A DNA stretch of 64,000 nt. Source: an uncultured Clostridia bacterium (GTDB taxonomy: Bacteria; Bacillota; Clostridia; Christensenellales; UBA3700). The stretch is taken from NCBI GenBank assembly GCA_947646415.1, contig CANSGN010000002.1, positions 1 to 64,000 of the forward strand. Reading direction: 5' to 3'. The position numbers and the translations under genes were made by a program. The number at the start of each line of letters is the position of its first letter. The first letter of the stretch is position 1. Below the pieces are notes generated by a model. That model saw only the letters and a list, made by a program, of their open reading frames with translations, did not search any database and was not told the DNA's origin. Shown here piece after piece: positions 45,759 through 54,880 of the stretch.

Positions 45759-45950
45759 TGATTTTATCTGAATAACATTACAAAAACCGCATCTATAGGG
45801 GTGCGTTTTTTAATTTTATAGTATATATTGCAGATAATATTAATTTGCGCCTATTGTAAAATTTTGTATATTGACATTGACAAAGGTAAAAAATAGTTTA
45901 TAATTAAAATAGACATATAGTTATAGATTGAATACAAATGAGGTATGCTA

Positions 45951-46778
45951 ATGAAATTTAAGAGGAAAGATGATGCAAAAAGACCGGATAAAAACAAAAA
46001 AATGTTGATTTCTTTTTCGGTTGTGTCCGTAATTGTTTTGTTTATCAACATTATTGCAATTACAGTATGTAGTTTTTTTAAGGAAATAGACTATGTTTAC
46101 GATGCGTTATCTATTTCTTCATTGATTATTGCTTTTTTAAGTTTAATGTCAAGCGTGTTTTTCTCAATGGGGATTTATCGCCAAAGCGAAAGACAAAATG
46201 AGATAAACGATACGTTGTTTAAAAAAGATGATGTTTATATTACAAACAACTATTCGCTAATAGATATAGGCAATAGGATTACCACTTTTGATTCGGACGA
46301 TAGTATTGACTATGCCAATGTCTTAAAGCAAAATGAGAGCAACAATTATTTTAGATTTGTGATGAAAGTAAGTGACTATATAAATAAGCCTATGTATAAG
46401 GCGGACATTTATTCTGTAATAGCAAAGGACAAAAACAATGAAGTTTTGCTTGACATAAGCAGCGAAAAGCCTGTTACTACCGATTATGCCTCCAATATAT
46501 TGGATAGAGGATATAATTGCGTGTCATTTGACATAGGATTGAAAGATTGTGATATCGGCGATATACTTGCACATACTGATAAACTTTATATTACAATGGA
46601 TATAACATCCATATTTAATGTAATATTTACGGTAATGTTTACTATCAAATTGGATGGAGAGAAAATATCTTCGCCTAATGTAATTGACGAGGATGCTCAA
46701 AAATACAACAATTTAAGAAGATTTATTAAACATTCTTCTGTTTTTAAAATTATAAATAAACAAATTGACCAAGATTAG
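45951..46778 (+). CDS. Membrane protein of unknown function, two spans
   Basis: A 275-aa protein: basic N-terminus (KRKDDAKRPDKNKK), then two membrane spans near 18-40 and 50-75, then a soluble part of about 200 residues with no motif I recognise. ATG 45951 is chosen over 45945 because GAGG (45940-45943) sits 7 bp before it. Followed by the interspersed palindrome at 46807. Function unknown. Confidence 0.6.
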   Translation: MKFKRKDDAKRPDKNKKMLISFSVVSVIVLFINIIAITVCSFFKEIDYVYDALSISSLIIAFLSLMSSVFFSMGIYRQSERQNEINDTLFKKDDVYITNNYSLIDIGNRITTFDSDDSIDYANVLKQNESNNYFRFVMKVSDYINKPMYKADIYSVIAKDKNNEVLLDISSEKPVTTDYASNILDRGYNCVSFDIGLKDCDIGDILAHTDKLYITMDITSIFNVIFTVMFTIKLDGEKISSPNVIDEDAQKYNNLRRFIKHSSVFKIINKQIDQD

Positions 46779-46801
46779 AATTTAATAAAATTTTAATTTT
46801 G

Positions 46802-46821
46802 CCCCTGAAAATCGGGGGTAA
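46802..46821 (+). repeat. Short interspersed palindrome, copy 7
   Basis: CCCCTGAAAATCGGGGGTAA. The CCCC and GGGG arms form a hairpin. It lies 24 bp after the membrane-protein stop codon. Confidence 0.5.
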
Positions 46822-46896
46822 TTTTAATATTATGAAAATAATTGTAACAAAAAGTTGTTTTTGTTATATAATGTTATTATACAACAAAGGTGGGTT

Positions 46897-47367
46897 ATGA
46901 AAGTTATATTTTTGGATATTGACGGGGTTTTAAATAGTATAAAGTTTGACAGATTGCGTATGCGGGATGGCAGGAGCGACTTTATTGACGAGAGCAGATT
47001 GCCTTTGCTTAAGCAAATTGTAGACAGCACAGGTGCAGTTATTGTTTTAAGCACTACATGGCGTGTTCATTGGGAGAAAGACGAAAATCTGTGCGACAAC
47101 TTTGGAAAGTACATGGTTGATACTTTTGCTAAATACGGGCTTGCTATTTATGATAAAACACCATATTTGGGGATTATGGCAGAGCGATATAACGAAATAA
47201 AAGATTGGCTTGAGTATGCGGACGAAGTAGAAAGCTTTGTGATAATAGATGATTACCAATATGGTTGGGGAGATTTGCAGGCAAATTACGTTAAAACCGA
47301 GCCGTATTTTAGGTTTGGACTAGAAGAGGAACATGTGAAAAAAGCGATAGAAATACTTAATAAATAA
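46897..47367 (+). CDS. HAD-like phosphatase-fold protein (Swiss Army Knife RNA repair type)
   Basis: A 156-aa protein. FLDIDGVLNS at the N-terminus is HAD motif I (DxDGV); VLSTTWR is motif II; FVIIDDYQ is motif IV. It resembles the HAD domain family found in SAK-type RNA repair proteins, but stands alone. Substrate unknown. ATG 46897 with AAGGTGG; an earlier frame start at 46855 lies in the promoter. An imperfect inverted repeat (GTTATATAAT-GTT-ATTATACAAC, 46862-46884) just upstream may be an operator. Confidence 0.7.
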   Translation: MKVIFLDIDGVLNSIKFDRLRMRDGRSDFIDESRLPLLKQIVDSTGAVIVLSTTWRVHWEKDENLCDNFGKYMVDTFAKYGLAIYDKTPYLGIMAERYNEIKDWLEYADEVESFVIIDDYQYGWGDLQANYVKTEPYFRFGLEEEHVKKAIEILNK

Positions 47368-47495
47368 TGCTGAATTGCTTAGATTGAAATAAATATTTAA
47401 ATAACTAAAAAAATAGTTTTATATGATTTTTGTAAATAGAATTGTTAAAATTTAACAAACCAATGGTTATATGTGTAAATATTAAGACAAAATGT

Positions 47496-47535
47496 TTGAC
47501 AATTTTCGATAAATTATGTATAATGATAATCATCC
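47496..47535 (+). promoter_or_regulatory. Consensus promoter with Fur-box-like sequence
   Basis: TTGACA (47496-47501)-17-TATAAT (47519-47524). The -10 box runs into ATAATGATAATCAT, which matches 14 of the 19 positions of the classical Fur box. This suggests iron-dependent repression of the lipoprotein gene at 47569. Confidence 0.5.
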
Positions 47536-47568
47536 AATATAATTCAATTTTTTAAGGAGTTTAATTTT

Positions 47569-48075
47569 ATGAAAAAATTTAGTTTGTTTACAATAGTAAT
47601 TTTGGTAGTAATATTAGCGACTTGCTTAGTTGGTTGTGTAAAAGGTACCCCTATCGAATTTACTGATGAAGAAGTTGCTGTTTTTTCCAATGACGATCAT
47701 GGAAGAGCAGAAGATTATACAGCTGCAACACTTGTTAGAAGCAGAGACGAGTTGATAACTTTCTTGGCTGGAGAAAAAACAGACTATGAAATTGAAGAGA
47801 TAGCAAAATTTACAGAAGAGTTTTTTGAAGAAAGAGCAGTGCTAGTTTTAAGCCATAGTGTAATAGATTTCGAAACTTATGAAATTAAGAAGGTTGCTGT
47901 TGACGGAGATAAACTTACTCTTCAACTTTCAAGAAATCGTGAAAATGAAGATTTAGCAGAGTGGTATTCAGTTCGTCAAACTCTTTTATCTGTAAGTAAG
48001 AGCGATGTTGAAAATGTAACAAAATGTTCGGTTGTAACCTCTACAGTATCTTCAAGCTTTAGTTTTGGATTTTAA
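47569..48075 (+). CDS. Small lipoprotein, possibly iron-regulated
   Basis: A 168-aa protein with a clear lipoprotein signal: MKKFSLFTIV start, hydrophobic core and lipobox LVGC with Cys at about 23. The mature part (about 145 aa, no further cysteines except one near the end) has no motif I recognise. AAGGAG before the ATG. The Fur-like box at its promoter hints at iron control. Followed by a terminator. Function unknown. Confidence 0.65.
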   Translation: MKKFSLFTIVILVVILATCLVGCVKGTPIEFTDEEVAVFSNDDHGRAEDYTAATLVRSRDELITFLAGEKTDYEIEEIAKFTEEFFEERAVLVLSHSVIDFETYEIKKVAVDGDKLTLQLSRNRENEDLAEWYSVRQTLLSVSKSDVENVTKCSVVTSTVSSSFSFGF

Positions 48076-48083
48076 TTAATAAT

Positions 48084-48116
48084 AAAAAAGGCTCTATTAA
48101 ATTAGGGCTTTTTTTA
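48084..48116 (+). terminator. Terminator of the lipoprotein gene
   Basis: AAAAAAGGCTCT and AGGGCTTTTTT pair with one bulged G; T run follows. Confidence 0.65.
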
Positions 48117-48255
48117 TTGTTTATTAATAAAGTTAATGTAAAGAAGAAAGATTGCAAAAAACAGTCAAAAATCGTGACTAAACTTTATTTGTGTGTAAAA
48201 AAGTGGTTGTTTTGCAGACGAAAAATCACTTAAATGTTACAATATATTGCAATTC

Positions 48256-48284
48256 TTGACAAAAGCAAATAAATTTGCTAAAAT
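48256..48284 (+). promoter_or_regulatory. Promoter of the DUF3137-like/LemA genes
   Basis: TTGACA (48256-48261)-17-TAAAAT (48279-48284), 47 bp before the start codon. Confidence 0.65.
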
Positions 48285-48330
48285 AAAATATATTATATAA
48301 AGGCTTTATTTAAAAATTTGCGAGGCGAAA

Positions 48331-50235
48331 ATGAAAGAGATATTAGAGCCATTAAAAGAATATTCAAGGTATCAAAAACAGTTTGACGATTCTGTGGATA
48401 AAACTTTTGAAGACTTAGTGAAAAAAAGTAATATCGATGTAGAAAAAAACAGAAATACTGTCAAAATGTATGACGAGGCAGATGTCGAATATAAAAAGGA
48501 AAAGAAGAAACTACATACTTTAAGAGGATGGAGAAGTTTTCTTATATTTTTGAGCAGTACATGTGTAATTGCCACGGCCATCGGCGGGTTTATGATTTAT
48601 ATCGCTAAGACAATAGGGGCATCTATGCTTGCGGGAATTTTGACCGTAGTTATAGCACCTGTTATTTTGATTGCTTCCATATTGATTATCACTTTAGTAC
48701 TTAACAAAAAAATAAAGTTAATTAAGGAAACGGTAAAAGTTTTAAAACAAAATGCGGATTTGATATTGGAAGAGGCGTGGAAACAAATGGCACCGCTTAA
48801 CAAATTATTTAATAGCGATATAACAAATAATTTGGTAAATGAGTTGGATACGGTAATTCAAGTGGATAGATATTACAGTGTTTTGCACGAAGTATATCTG
48901 CACAAGTACTATAAATTTCCATACTTTTCAAATGACAATAGTTCCACAATTAATATGGTAGTAGGAACTATCACGGGTAACCCTTTTGTTATTTCAAGAG
49001 AACTTGAAGTGGAAATGGGTATGAAGACATACGAAGGTAGCTTGGTTGTTACTTGGACGGAAACCAGACGTGACTCACAAGGCAAAACTTATACCGTAAC
49101 GCACAGTCAAACATTGATTGCTACAGTTACCAAGCCATGTCCTTTTTATGATACCGAAACATTTTTGGTATATTGCAATGAGTCTGCGCCTGACTTGAAT
49201 TTTTCAAGAAAACCGCAAGCTCATGGTAAAGACGACAAGCAGATTGAGCGAATGGTAAAACGCGGCGAGAAAAAACTTGCCAAAATTGCCGAAGACGATA
49301 TGAAACACGGCGATGGCTCGTTTGTTGCAATGTCGGATACCGAGTTTGATGTGTTATTTGGGGCATTTGACAGAGACAACGAAAATCAATTTAGATTGTT
49401 GTTTACTCCGCTTGCACAAAGGAATACTATCGATTTGGTTAAGGACAGCCCTTACGGAGATGATTTTTATTTTGTAAAGCAAGGCAAACTAAATACTATA
49501 TATTCCCATCACGGGGATACATGGGATATGCTTGCAGGCAGAAATATTTCGTCTTACAGTATGGATTTGGCAAAACAAATGTTTACCAATTATAACTGCA
49601 ATTTCTTTAAAAATATGTATTTTATGCTTGCTCCGTTGCTTAGCATACCGCTTTACCAACAGTTCAAACCAAATGATATGGATATTGATTTGAGCAGTGA
49701 AACTAACATTGCTGCAAGAGAGGCGGAAATGATAGTAAACATTTTGCCTGACAATTATATCGGTGCAAAAGGCAGTGCTACAAGGGTTATCCCTAAAGTT
49801 AAGTTTATATCCAGCATAGGCGAAGTAGATTGCATTATGATTTACGCATATTCTTACAGCATTACCACAAGGACGGATTTTGTGCCTCGTGTTGCAGGTA
49901 ATGGAAGAATGTATAGTGTACCTGTTAATTGGGACGAATATAACCCGCTTATGAAAACTACCGAGGCTTTGATTTTTGATGCAAACGGTTTAAGTCATGA
50001 AACTTATACACAATTAATTGAAATGTTAAAGCTATATGATAATATTGTAGGGGAAGAATTTTCCGCAATAGCAGACTGCTCGGGTGTGGTTGTGGTTATC
50101 CCTAAAAAGGCTACTAAAGACGAACTTATCCAAAAAATCAACGAAATTTTGAAAAAGAGGGATAAAGATTTTGTAAAAAGCAGCAGAGAAAAATTTATGA
50201 ATGCTGTGCAAAATATTTTGACAAATAACAAATAA
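48331..50235 (+). CDS. DUF3137-like membrane protein
   Basis: A 634-aa protein. Coiled N-terminus (about 1-65), two membrane spans near 72-92 and 98-125, then a large soluble part with beta-rich stretches (GTITGNPFVISRELEVEMGM near 210-230) and a helical end. Its layout and its LemA neighbour fit the DUF3137 family, which is commonly paired with LemA. Role unknown. It is followed by lemA after 85 bp. Confidence 0.55.
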   Translation: MKEILEPLKEYSRYQKQFDDSVDKTFEDLVKKSNIDVEKNRNTVKMYDEADVEYKKEKKKLHTLRGWRSFLIFLSSTCVIATAIGGFMIYIAKTIGASMLAGILTVVIAPVILIASILIITLVLNKKIKLIKETVKVLKQNADLILEEAWKQMAPLNKLFNSDITNNLVNELDTVIQVDRYYSVLHEVYLHKYYKFPYFSNDNSSTINMVVGTITGNPFVISRELEVEMGMKTYEGSLVVTWTETRRDSQGKTYTVTHSQTLIATVTKPCPFYDTETFLVYCNESAPDLNFSRKPQAHGKDDKQIERMVKRGEKKLAKIAEDDMKHGDGSFVAMSDTEFDVLFGAFDRDNENQFRLLFTPLAQRNTIDLVKDSPYGDDFYFVKQGKLNTIYSHHGDTWDMLAGRNISSYSMDLAKQMFTNYNCNFFKNMYFMLAPLLSIPLYQQFKPNDMDIDLSSETNIAAREAEMIVNILPDNYIGAKGSATRVIPKVKFISSIGEVDCIMIYAYSYSITTRTDFVPRVAGNGRMYSVPVNWDEYNPLMKTTEALIFDANGLSHETYTQLIEMLKLYDNIVGEEFSAIADCSGVVVVIPKKATKDELIQKINEILKKRDKDFVKSSREKFMNAVQNILTNNK

Positions 50236-50320
50236 TTTAATTTATAGGTTGATATTGTATAGCGTGCTATGCAATTAAAATAAAAAACAAAAGGCGTTAA
50301 TGCTTAGGAGGTAAAATTTT

Positions 50321-50992
50321 ATGGCAAATGAATTGGATGAAATGAACTATGTCCCAATGGAAGAAGGACGTGAAGTTAATGTAATCGCAAAACAAATTTC
50401 GCCGAAAGTAGGTTTAGGCTCAAAAATATTTGAAATTATGCTTTGGGTTTTGGCTATTATTCCGGGTGTTGTTTTTATGATTATGAAAAAGAATGCCGAT
50501 AACAAATTAAAGCGTATCGAGCAACAAATTAACAAGCAAGCTTCTACTATCGACAACTATTTGGAGCAAAGGGTTATCGTTCTTCAAAACTGTGCACAAC
50601 TTGTAAACAAATCTATCGATTTGGATAAAGATACATTTACTCAAATCGCAGCTTTGCGTTCGGGCGTTCACCCAGAGACAGGCGAGGAGAGAAACGAGAT
50701 TTCTCAAAAGGTAGACGGATTTGCTGCTAACTTGCGTTTTGCAATGGAAAATTATCCTGAATTGCAAGCACACGAAAGTATTCAAAGTGCTATGCAACAA
50801 AACAACTACTTGCAAAGGGAAGTTACTGCTGCAAGGGATACTTATAACGATTTAATCAACAGTTGGAATATGGCTATCTTCAAATGGCCTACAAACCAAA
50901 TCGTTGCAGCAAAACAAGGCTACACAACTAAAATTCCGTTTATTGCATCTAGAGAAATTAAAGAGCAAGCAAAAGGAACTTTCTTTGGTTGA
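50321..50992 (+). CDS. lemA: LemA family protein
   Basis: A 223-aa protein. One membrane span at about 36-55 (FEIMLWVLAIIPGVVFMIM), then a long helical bundle with the family pattern RIEQQINKQASTIDNYLEQR, NYPELQAHES and a YNDLINSWN stretch. AGGAGG before the ATG. LemA function is unclear in bacteria; pairing with a DUF3137-like protein suggests a shared membrane task. Confidence 0.85.
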   Translation: MANELDEMNYVPMEEGREVNVIAKQISPKVGLGSKIFEIMLWVLAIIPGVVFMIMKKNADNKLKRIEQQINKQASTIDNYLEQRVIVLQNCAQLVNKSIDLDKDTFTQIAALRSGVHPETGEERNEISQKVDGFAANLRFAMENYPELQAHESIQSAMQQNNYLQREVTAARDTYNDLINSWNMAIFKWPTNQIVAAKQGYTTKIPFIASREIKEQAKGTFFG

Positions 50993-51247
50993 GCTTAAAT
51001 ACCATTTATCTTTTAACTAGTTTAAAGGTTGTGGCTTTTTAAAAATAACAATTAAGCAGGCTTATTTTAGGCTTGCTTTTTGTATGCAAACAGTTAGCTG
51101 TGATATTAAAATATTTTGATATTTTTTTACAGACAAAAATATAGTATAAATTTGCAGATATGCGGTAATTAAATTTGTTATTGCATTTTAAACAAAAATA
51201 TGTTAAAATAAATGTAATGTTACAATAGCAAAGGTTTGGGAATTGGT

Positions 51248-51613
51248 ATGAGAGTTTATGAGTCTGAAGAAATGTATTTGGAAACAATACTAAATTTAAA
51301 AAATAAAAAAAGTTTAGTCCGCTCGGTAGATATTGTGGAGGAGTTGGGATATGCTAAATCAAGTGTATCCAAAGCTGTCAATCTGCTTGCAAAAAAGGGG
51401 TTCGTAGAAATTAAAAATAAAGGAGAACTCGTGCTTACCGATGTGGGAAGACAAAAGGCTGAAAATATTTTTGAAAGACACAAGGTACTTATGCAAGCTT
51501 TGATAAAACTAGGTGCAGAGGAGGAAAGCGCGGAAGAAAATGCTTGCCGTATTGAGCATGTTATTACGGATGATATATTTGAAATAGTTAAAAATTTTGT
51601 TGCTAAACAATAA
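51248..51613 (+). CDS. DtxR/MntR-type metal-dependent regulator
   Basis: A 121-aa protein. N-terminal winged helix: SEEMYLETILNL, VRSVDIVEELGYAKSSVSKAV, NLLAKKGFVEI. C-terminal part with GRQKAENIFERH, and ENACRIEHVITDD, the metal-ligand helix typical of MntR. It would sense Mn or Fe and repress uptake genes. No target gene is adjacent. ATG 51248 is preferred over TTG 51236. A terminator at 51736 ends it. Confidence 0.85.
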   Translation: MRVYESEEMYLETILNLKNKKSLVRSVDIVEELGYAKSSVSKAVNLLAKKGFVEIKNKGELVLTDVGRQKAENIFERHKVLMQALIKLGAEEESAEENACRIEHVITDDIFEIVKNFVAKQ

Positions 51614-51735
51614 ATTTAATGCCTTGCATTTGGTGTAAGGCGATTTTTATTGTTGGACTTACGTCGATTACTCAATAAATAAGCCATTTTTTGTCTTATT
51701 ATTTTAGTAAATTTAAAATATACTAAAATAAAAAT

Positions 51736-51770
51736 ACACCCCGAAACTTAGTGTTTTGGGGTGTTGCTTT
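51736..51770 (+). terminator. Terminator of the MntR-like gene
   Basis: ACACCCCGAAAC-5 nt-GTTTTGGGGTGT stem (51736-51764) then TGCTTTTTG. Confidence 0.8.
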
Positions 51771-51874
51771 TTGTGTAAAGTTCAAAGTAGTCACAAAGTG
51801 GTGTTTACTGCAATAATCCTATCAAAAATCGGGACTATTGGGTTTGAAATTTTGCCTTTAATGTAAAGTTTGAG

Positions 51875-51901
51875 TACATGGAATAAGTATATCTATGTAC
51901 A
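51875..51901 (+). repeat. Invertible element, left inverted repeat
   Basis: 27 bp, matching the reverse complement of 52023-52049 at 26 positions. Core: TACATGGA-9 nt-TCTATGTA (8+9+8). This is a pair of short inverted arms around an asymmetric spacer, as in tyrosine-recombinase crossover sites. Confidence 0.85.
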
Positions 51902-51913
51902 TATTATATATAT

Positions 51914-51943
51914 ATTATAGGGTCAAAAGTAAACTTTTGTCAA
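51914..51943 (-). promoter_or_regulatory. Promoter inside the invertible element, facing away from the gene
   Basis: On the minus strand: TTGACA (51943-51938), 18-bp spacer, TATAAT (51919-51914). Both hexamers match the consensus exactly. In the present orientation it fires leftward, away from the surface-protein gene at 52073. Inversion between the repeats would point it at that gene. No comparable plus-strand promoter is seen in the element. Confidence 0.75.
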
Positions 51944-52022
51944 CGTTTAATTAAACATTTTGTAATTGCTTTACAAAAAGAGTACAAAAACTTTAAAAAA
52001 CTTTTCCGAAAAACCGCGATTT

Positions 52023-52049
52023 TGTACATAGATATACTTATTCTATGTA
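52023..52049 (-). repeat. Invertible element, right inverted repeat
   Basis: Partner of 51875-51901, inverted. Core: TACATAGA-TATACTTAT-TCTATGTA, perfect 8-bp arms. It ends 11 bp before the GGAGG of the surface-protein gene. The invertible segment between the repeats is 121 bp. Confidence 0.85.
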
Positions 52050-52072
52050 AGGTAAAAAACGGAGGTTTTATT

Positions 52073-54871
52073 ATGGCAAAGATTATTAAAAGGGCAGGAA
52101 TAATATTTTTTGTGTCAGTAATATCTTGTCTATTATTAATCGGGATAGTAGTTTTTGCAAATGCGAACAAAAATGTTTTGGAAAGTGCACCTACAAGTAA
52201 TATCAATAATGTTAGCATAGACTCCAAAAATAATATCACAAAAAGTACTGTCGGTAAAATAGATAAGGAAGTAACTTTTAAAGGAACTACTTGCGAAGAG
52301 ATTGCCGAAGAGTGGAATGACGTAATTGTCGAGTCCTTGGAAGGCGTGCATATCAAAGTTGTATTGTCAAGGGATTGGATTGCTCCTACTAGTGATAATA
52401 ACTATTTTGGTAGTTATGAAAATAGCTTTTTCAATGGTAGCATTGCTGTTCCGGAAGGAGCGACAATTACATTGGATTTAAATGGTTTTAAAATTGACAG
52501 AAAATTGACTGTCGCGGTTAATTGGGGTAATGTTATGTATGTAAGGGGCAATTTGATTCTTATGGATAGTAAATACGACGAGCAAAAAGTTTTGGATGCG
52601 TATAATAAAAATCCCGAATCAAATTTACAAAGTTACGGTGCTGGCGGTATAACAGGCGGATATATTACAAATGACGGTGGAGCACTAGTTGTTAGCTACG
52701 AGGGCTACTTTGAGATGAACGGCGGGATGATTTACGGAAATATTGCACAAGGATCGCAAGGAGGAGGTGCTATTTATTCCGGAAGAAACAGCTCGATTAC
52801 AATTAATAGCGGAATGATAATTAATAACCAAGCAACCGGTGTACACAATGGAATAATTTCTGGGGATGGTGGGGCAATAAATTTCCAAGCAAAAAAATTG
52901 CAAATTAACGGAGGAATTATACATAATAATTCTGCCATTGATACGGGTGGAGCCATAAGTGCTTACAATGACAAATCTACGGTTAATATAACCGGAGGAT
53001 TAATATCTAGAAATGCCGCCCATGGATGGGGATGCGCTATGCGTGTTGTTTGTAAAGAGTTCAATATGGACGACGGTATAATAGAAAGAAATTATTTTAT
53101 GAATGATTTGGCTGATAAAAGCGGTGCAGGAGTAGTTTACACGCAAGTGGGTACATTTAATTTTAATGGCGGCGAAATTAGGAATAATAGTTTTGATACA
53201 TACGGAGCTATTACTATTGTGTCAAGTGATGTTATTATAAGAAACTGCAAAATTTACAATAATGTTTCTGCTAAGGACGGAGCAGGTATAAATACACACC
53301 ACGCTTCAACCGGTGCATACGGTACTATTGCAATCGGTGCAGGTGCTCAAATTTATAATAATACAAACTCAAGCGGTGCTGCAGATGTTTTTTTGACAAA
53401 AGGCGAGAGGATTAGGGTAGTAGGAAAATTGGCTACTTCAAGTAGTACAACACATGTCGGTGTTTTGTTGGGTGGCAATTACACCGGAGAATTTACCTAC
53501 GGATATTATACAGGTGGCAATTACGATATCACTCCAAGCAGATATTTCTTTTCAAACAGCAATAAACGAATAGGCACTTCGGGCACAGAGGCTATTTTGA
53601 AAGATGAAGATAATACTGCTACCGACTTGACATGGAAGTGGACAGGTGGTCAAACAAACGGCGGCTCTAATGCGACAGTAAACTATACGGGGCGTGATTA
53701 TGTAATTTCTGCAACAGGCGAAATTTATATGCAAGGGGAAGGTGCTCCATTTACAAGTCGTACATTGAGGGATGCAGGAAGTTATGCTTTTTATTCTGCA
53801 GGTAATTATAAAAATCCTACATTTATGTTTACCATTTTGCCTAAGGAAGTAAATGTAGTATGGAATAATGAAAATATAGTATATAACGGAAAAGTGCAAA
53901 GCCCAACTGCAAGCATAGCGGAGGACAGCGAGTGTACTGTTACCGTACAAGGCGGCAATATAAATGCAGGTAGCGGCTATAAAGCTGTAGCTATTGCCTT
54001 AAGCAACACAAACTATAAGATAAAAGCTTCCTCAAGTACAAAATATTATAGTATTTCAAAAGCAAAATTGACTGCTCCAAGCGGAAGTGCAAGCTATATT
54101 TTGGATGGCGAAGAACACGTATTTACGCCAGATAATTTTGACGATGACAAAATGGAAATTGAGGGAAATAAAGCTAAGACGGCAGGTGTTTATACCTCAA
54201 AAATAACTATTAAAGACACAAGCAATTACGAGTGGGCAACAGGCGGAACAGAAGAGATAAGTTTAACATACACAATCGAAGATAAAAGTATGATTAAAAA
54301 CGGCATTTATGACTTTTTATATTTGGAACAGGACGAAGACAAATTGGTCAGAAAAAGTTATAGGGAAAATGGTATTTATCGATTGGTAAATGATAGCGAA
54401 GTAGTTGCAACAAATAACAACGGCAAATTGATTTTAGGCAATATTGCTCCTAATACAAGTGTAAACGAATTTGTCAATAATTTAATGTTTGATATAACCA
54501 AGTTGCAAATATACAACAGTAAAGGCATGTTAATATACGACAAAGGCAATGCTAATGTGAATGAAAATTTACTGAATAACGGCAAAGAGTTGGCTATTGG
54601 AACAGGTTGGTATATGGAGTACGAATCGGGCAGTAAAGTGGAAAGAATAACTTTATCTGTATTAGGGGATGTGAACGGAGACGGCAGGATAAGCGCAAGC
54701 GATGTGACATACTTAAGACAACTAGCAAGTGACAAAGCATTATTTGAAAGTTTAAGCACGGAAAAGAAGCTTGCAAGCATGGTAGTCAACAAAGGAGATG
54801 TGACAACCGCCGATGCGGAAATTGTAAGAAACATAATAGATAAATTGCTTACAATAAACTTATTCTTTTAA
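52073..54871 (+). CDS. Beta-helix surface protein with dockerin-like module (paralogue B), phase-variable
   Basis: A 932-aa exported protein. ATG 52073 follows GGAGG; an in-frame TTG at 52022 lies in the inverted repeat and is rejected. Signal peptide 1 to about 32, starting MAKIIKRAGIIFFVS, near-identical to paralogue A. Beta-helix region about 150-430 (GGAI/NNxA turns). MBG/Ig-like repeats at about 510-740 (ILPKEV, YNGKVQSPTA). Dockerin-like end about 864-929 with GDVNGDGRISASD. The N-terminal functional part differs strongly from A while leader and C-terminus are kept. Expression should depend on the upstream invertible promoter, which is OFF here. Confidence 0.85.
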   Translation: MAKIIKRAGIIFFVSVISCLLLIGIVVFANANKNVLESAPTSNINNVSIDSKNNITKSTVGKIDKEVTFKGTTCEEIAEEWNDVIVESLEGVHIKVVLSRDWIAPTSDNNYFGSYENSFFNGSIAVPEGATITLDLNGFKIDRKLTVAVNWGNVMYVRGNLILMDSKYDEQKVLDAYNKNPESNLQSYGAGGITGGYITNDGGALVVSYEGYFEMNGGMIYGNIAQGSQGGGAIYSGRNSSITINSGMIINNQATGVHNGIISGDGGAINFQAKKLQINGGIIHNNSAIDTGGAISAYNDKSTVNITGGLISRNAAHGWGCAMRVVCKEFNMDDGIIERNYFMNDLADKSGAGVVYTQVGTFNFNGGEIRNNSFDTYGAITIVSSDVIIRNCKIYNNVSAKDGAGINTHHASTGAYGTIAIGAGAQIYNNTNSSGAADVFLTKGERIRVVGKLATSSSTTHVGVLLGGNYTGEFTYGYYTGGNYDITPSRYFFSNSNKRIGTSGTEAILKDEDNTATDLTWKWTGGQTNGGSNATVNYTGRDYVISATGEIYMQGEGAPFTSRTLRDAGSYAFYSAGNYKNPTFMFTILPKEVNVVWNNENIVYNGKVQSPTASIAEDSECTVTVQGGNINAGSGYKAVAIALSNTNYKIKASSSTKYYSISKAKLTAPSGSASYILDGEEHVFTPDNFDDDKMEIEGNKAKTAGVYTSKITIKDTSNYEWATGGTEEISLTYTIEDKSMIKNGIYDFLYLEQDEDKLVRKSYRENGIYRLVNDSEVVATNNNGKLILGNIAPNTSVNEFVNNLMFDITKLQIYNSKGMLIYDKGNANVNENLLNNGKELAIGTGWYMEYESGSKVERITLSVLGDVNGDGRISASDVTYLRQLASDKALFESLSTEKKLASMVVNKGDVTTADAEIVRNIIDKLLTINLFF

Positions 54872-54880
54872 CAGCTAAAA

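Larger units (their letters stand above)
51614..52072. other. 459-bp gap holding a terminator and an invertible promoter element
   Basis: No gene. After the regulator come its terminator (51736-51764), a weak copy of the interspersed element (51823) and the inverted-repeat switch (51875-52049), then the ribosome binding site of the surface-protein gene (52061-52065). Confidence 0.85.

Noticed and set aside
52022-52072. TTG start 17 codons upstream of surface protein B
   Set aside because: It would translate the right inverted repeat and the ribosome binding site. ATG 52073 restores the same N-terminus as paralogue A.
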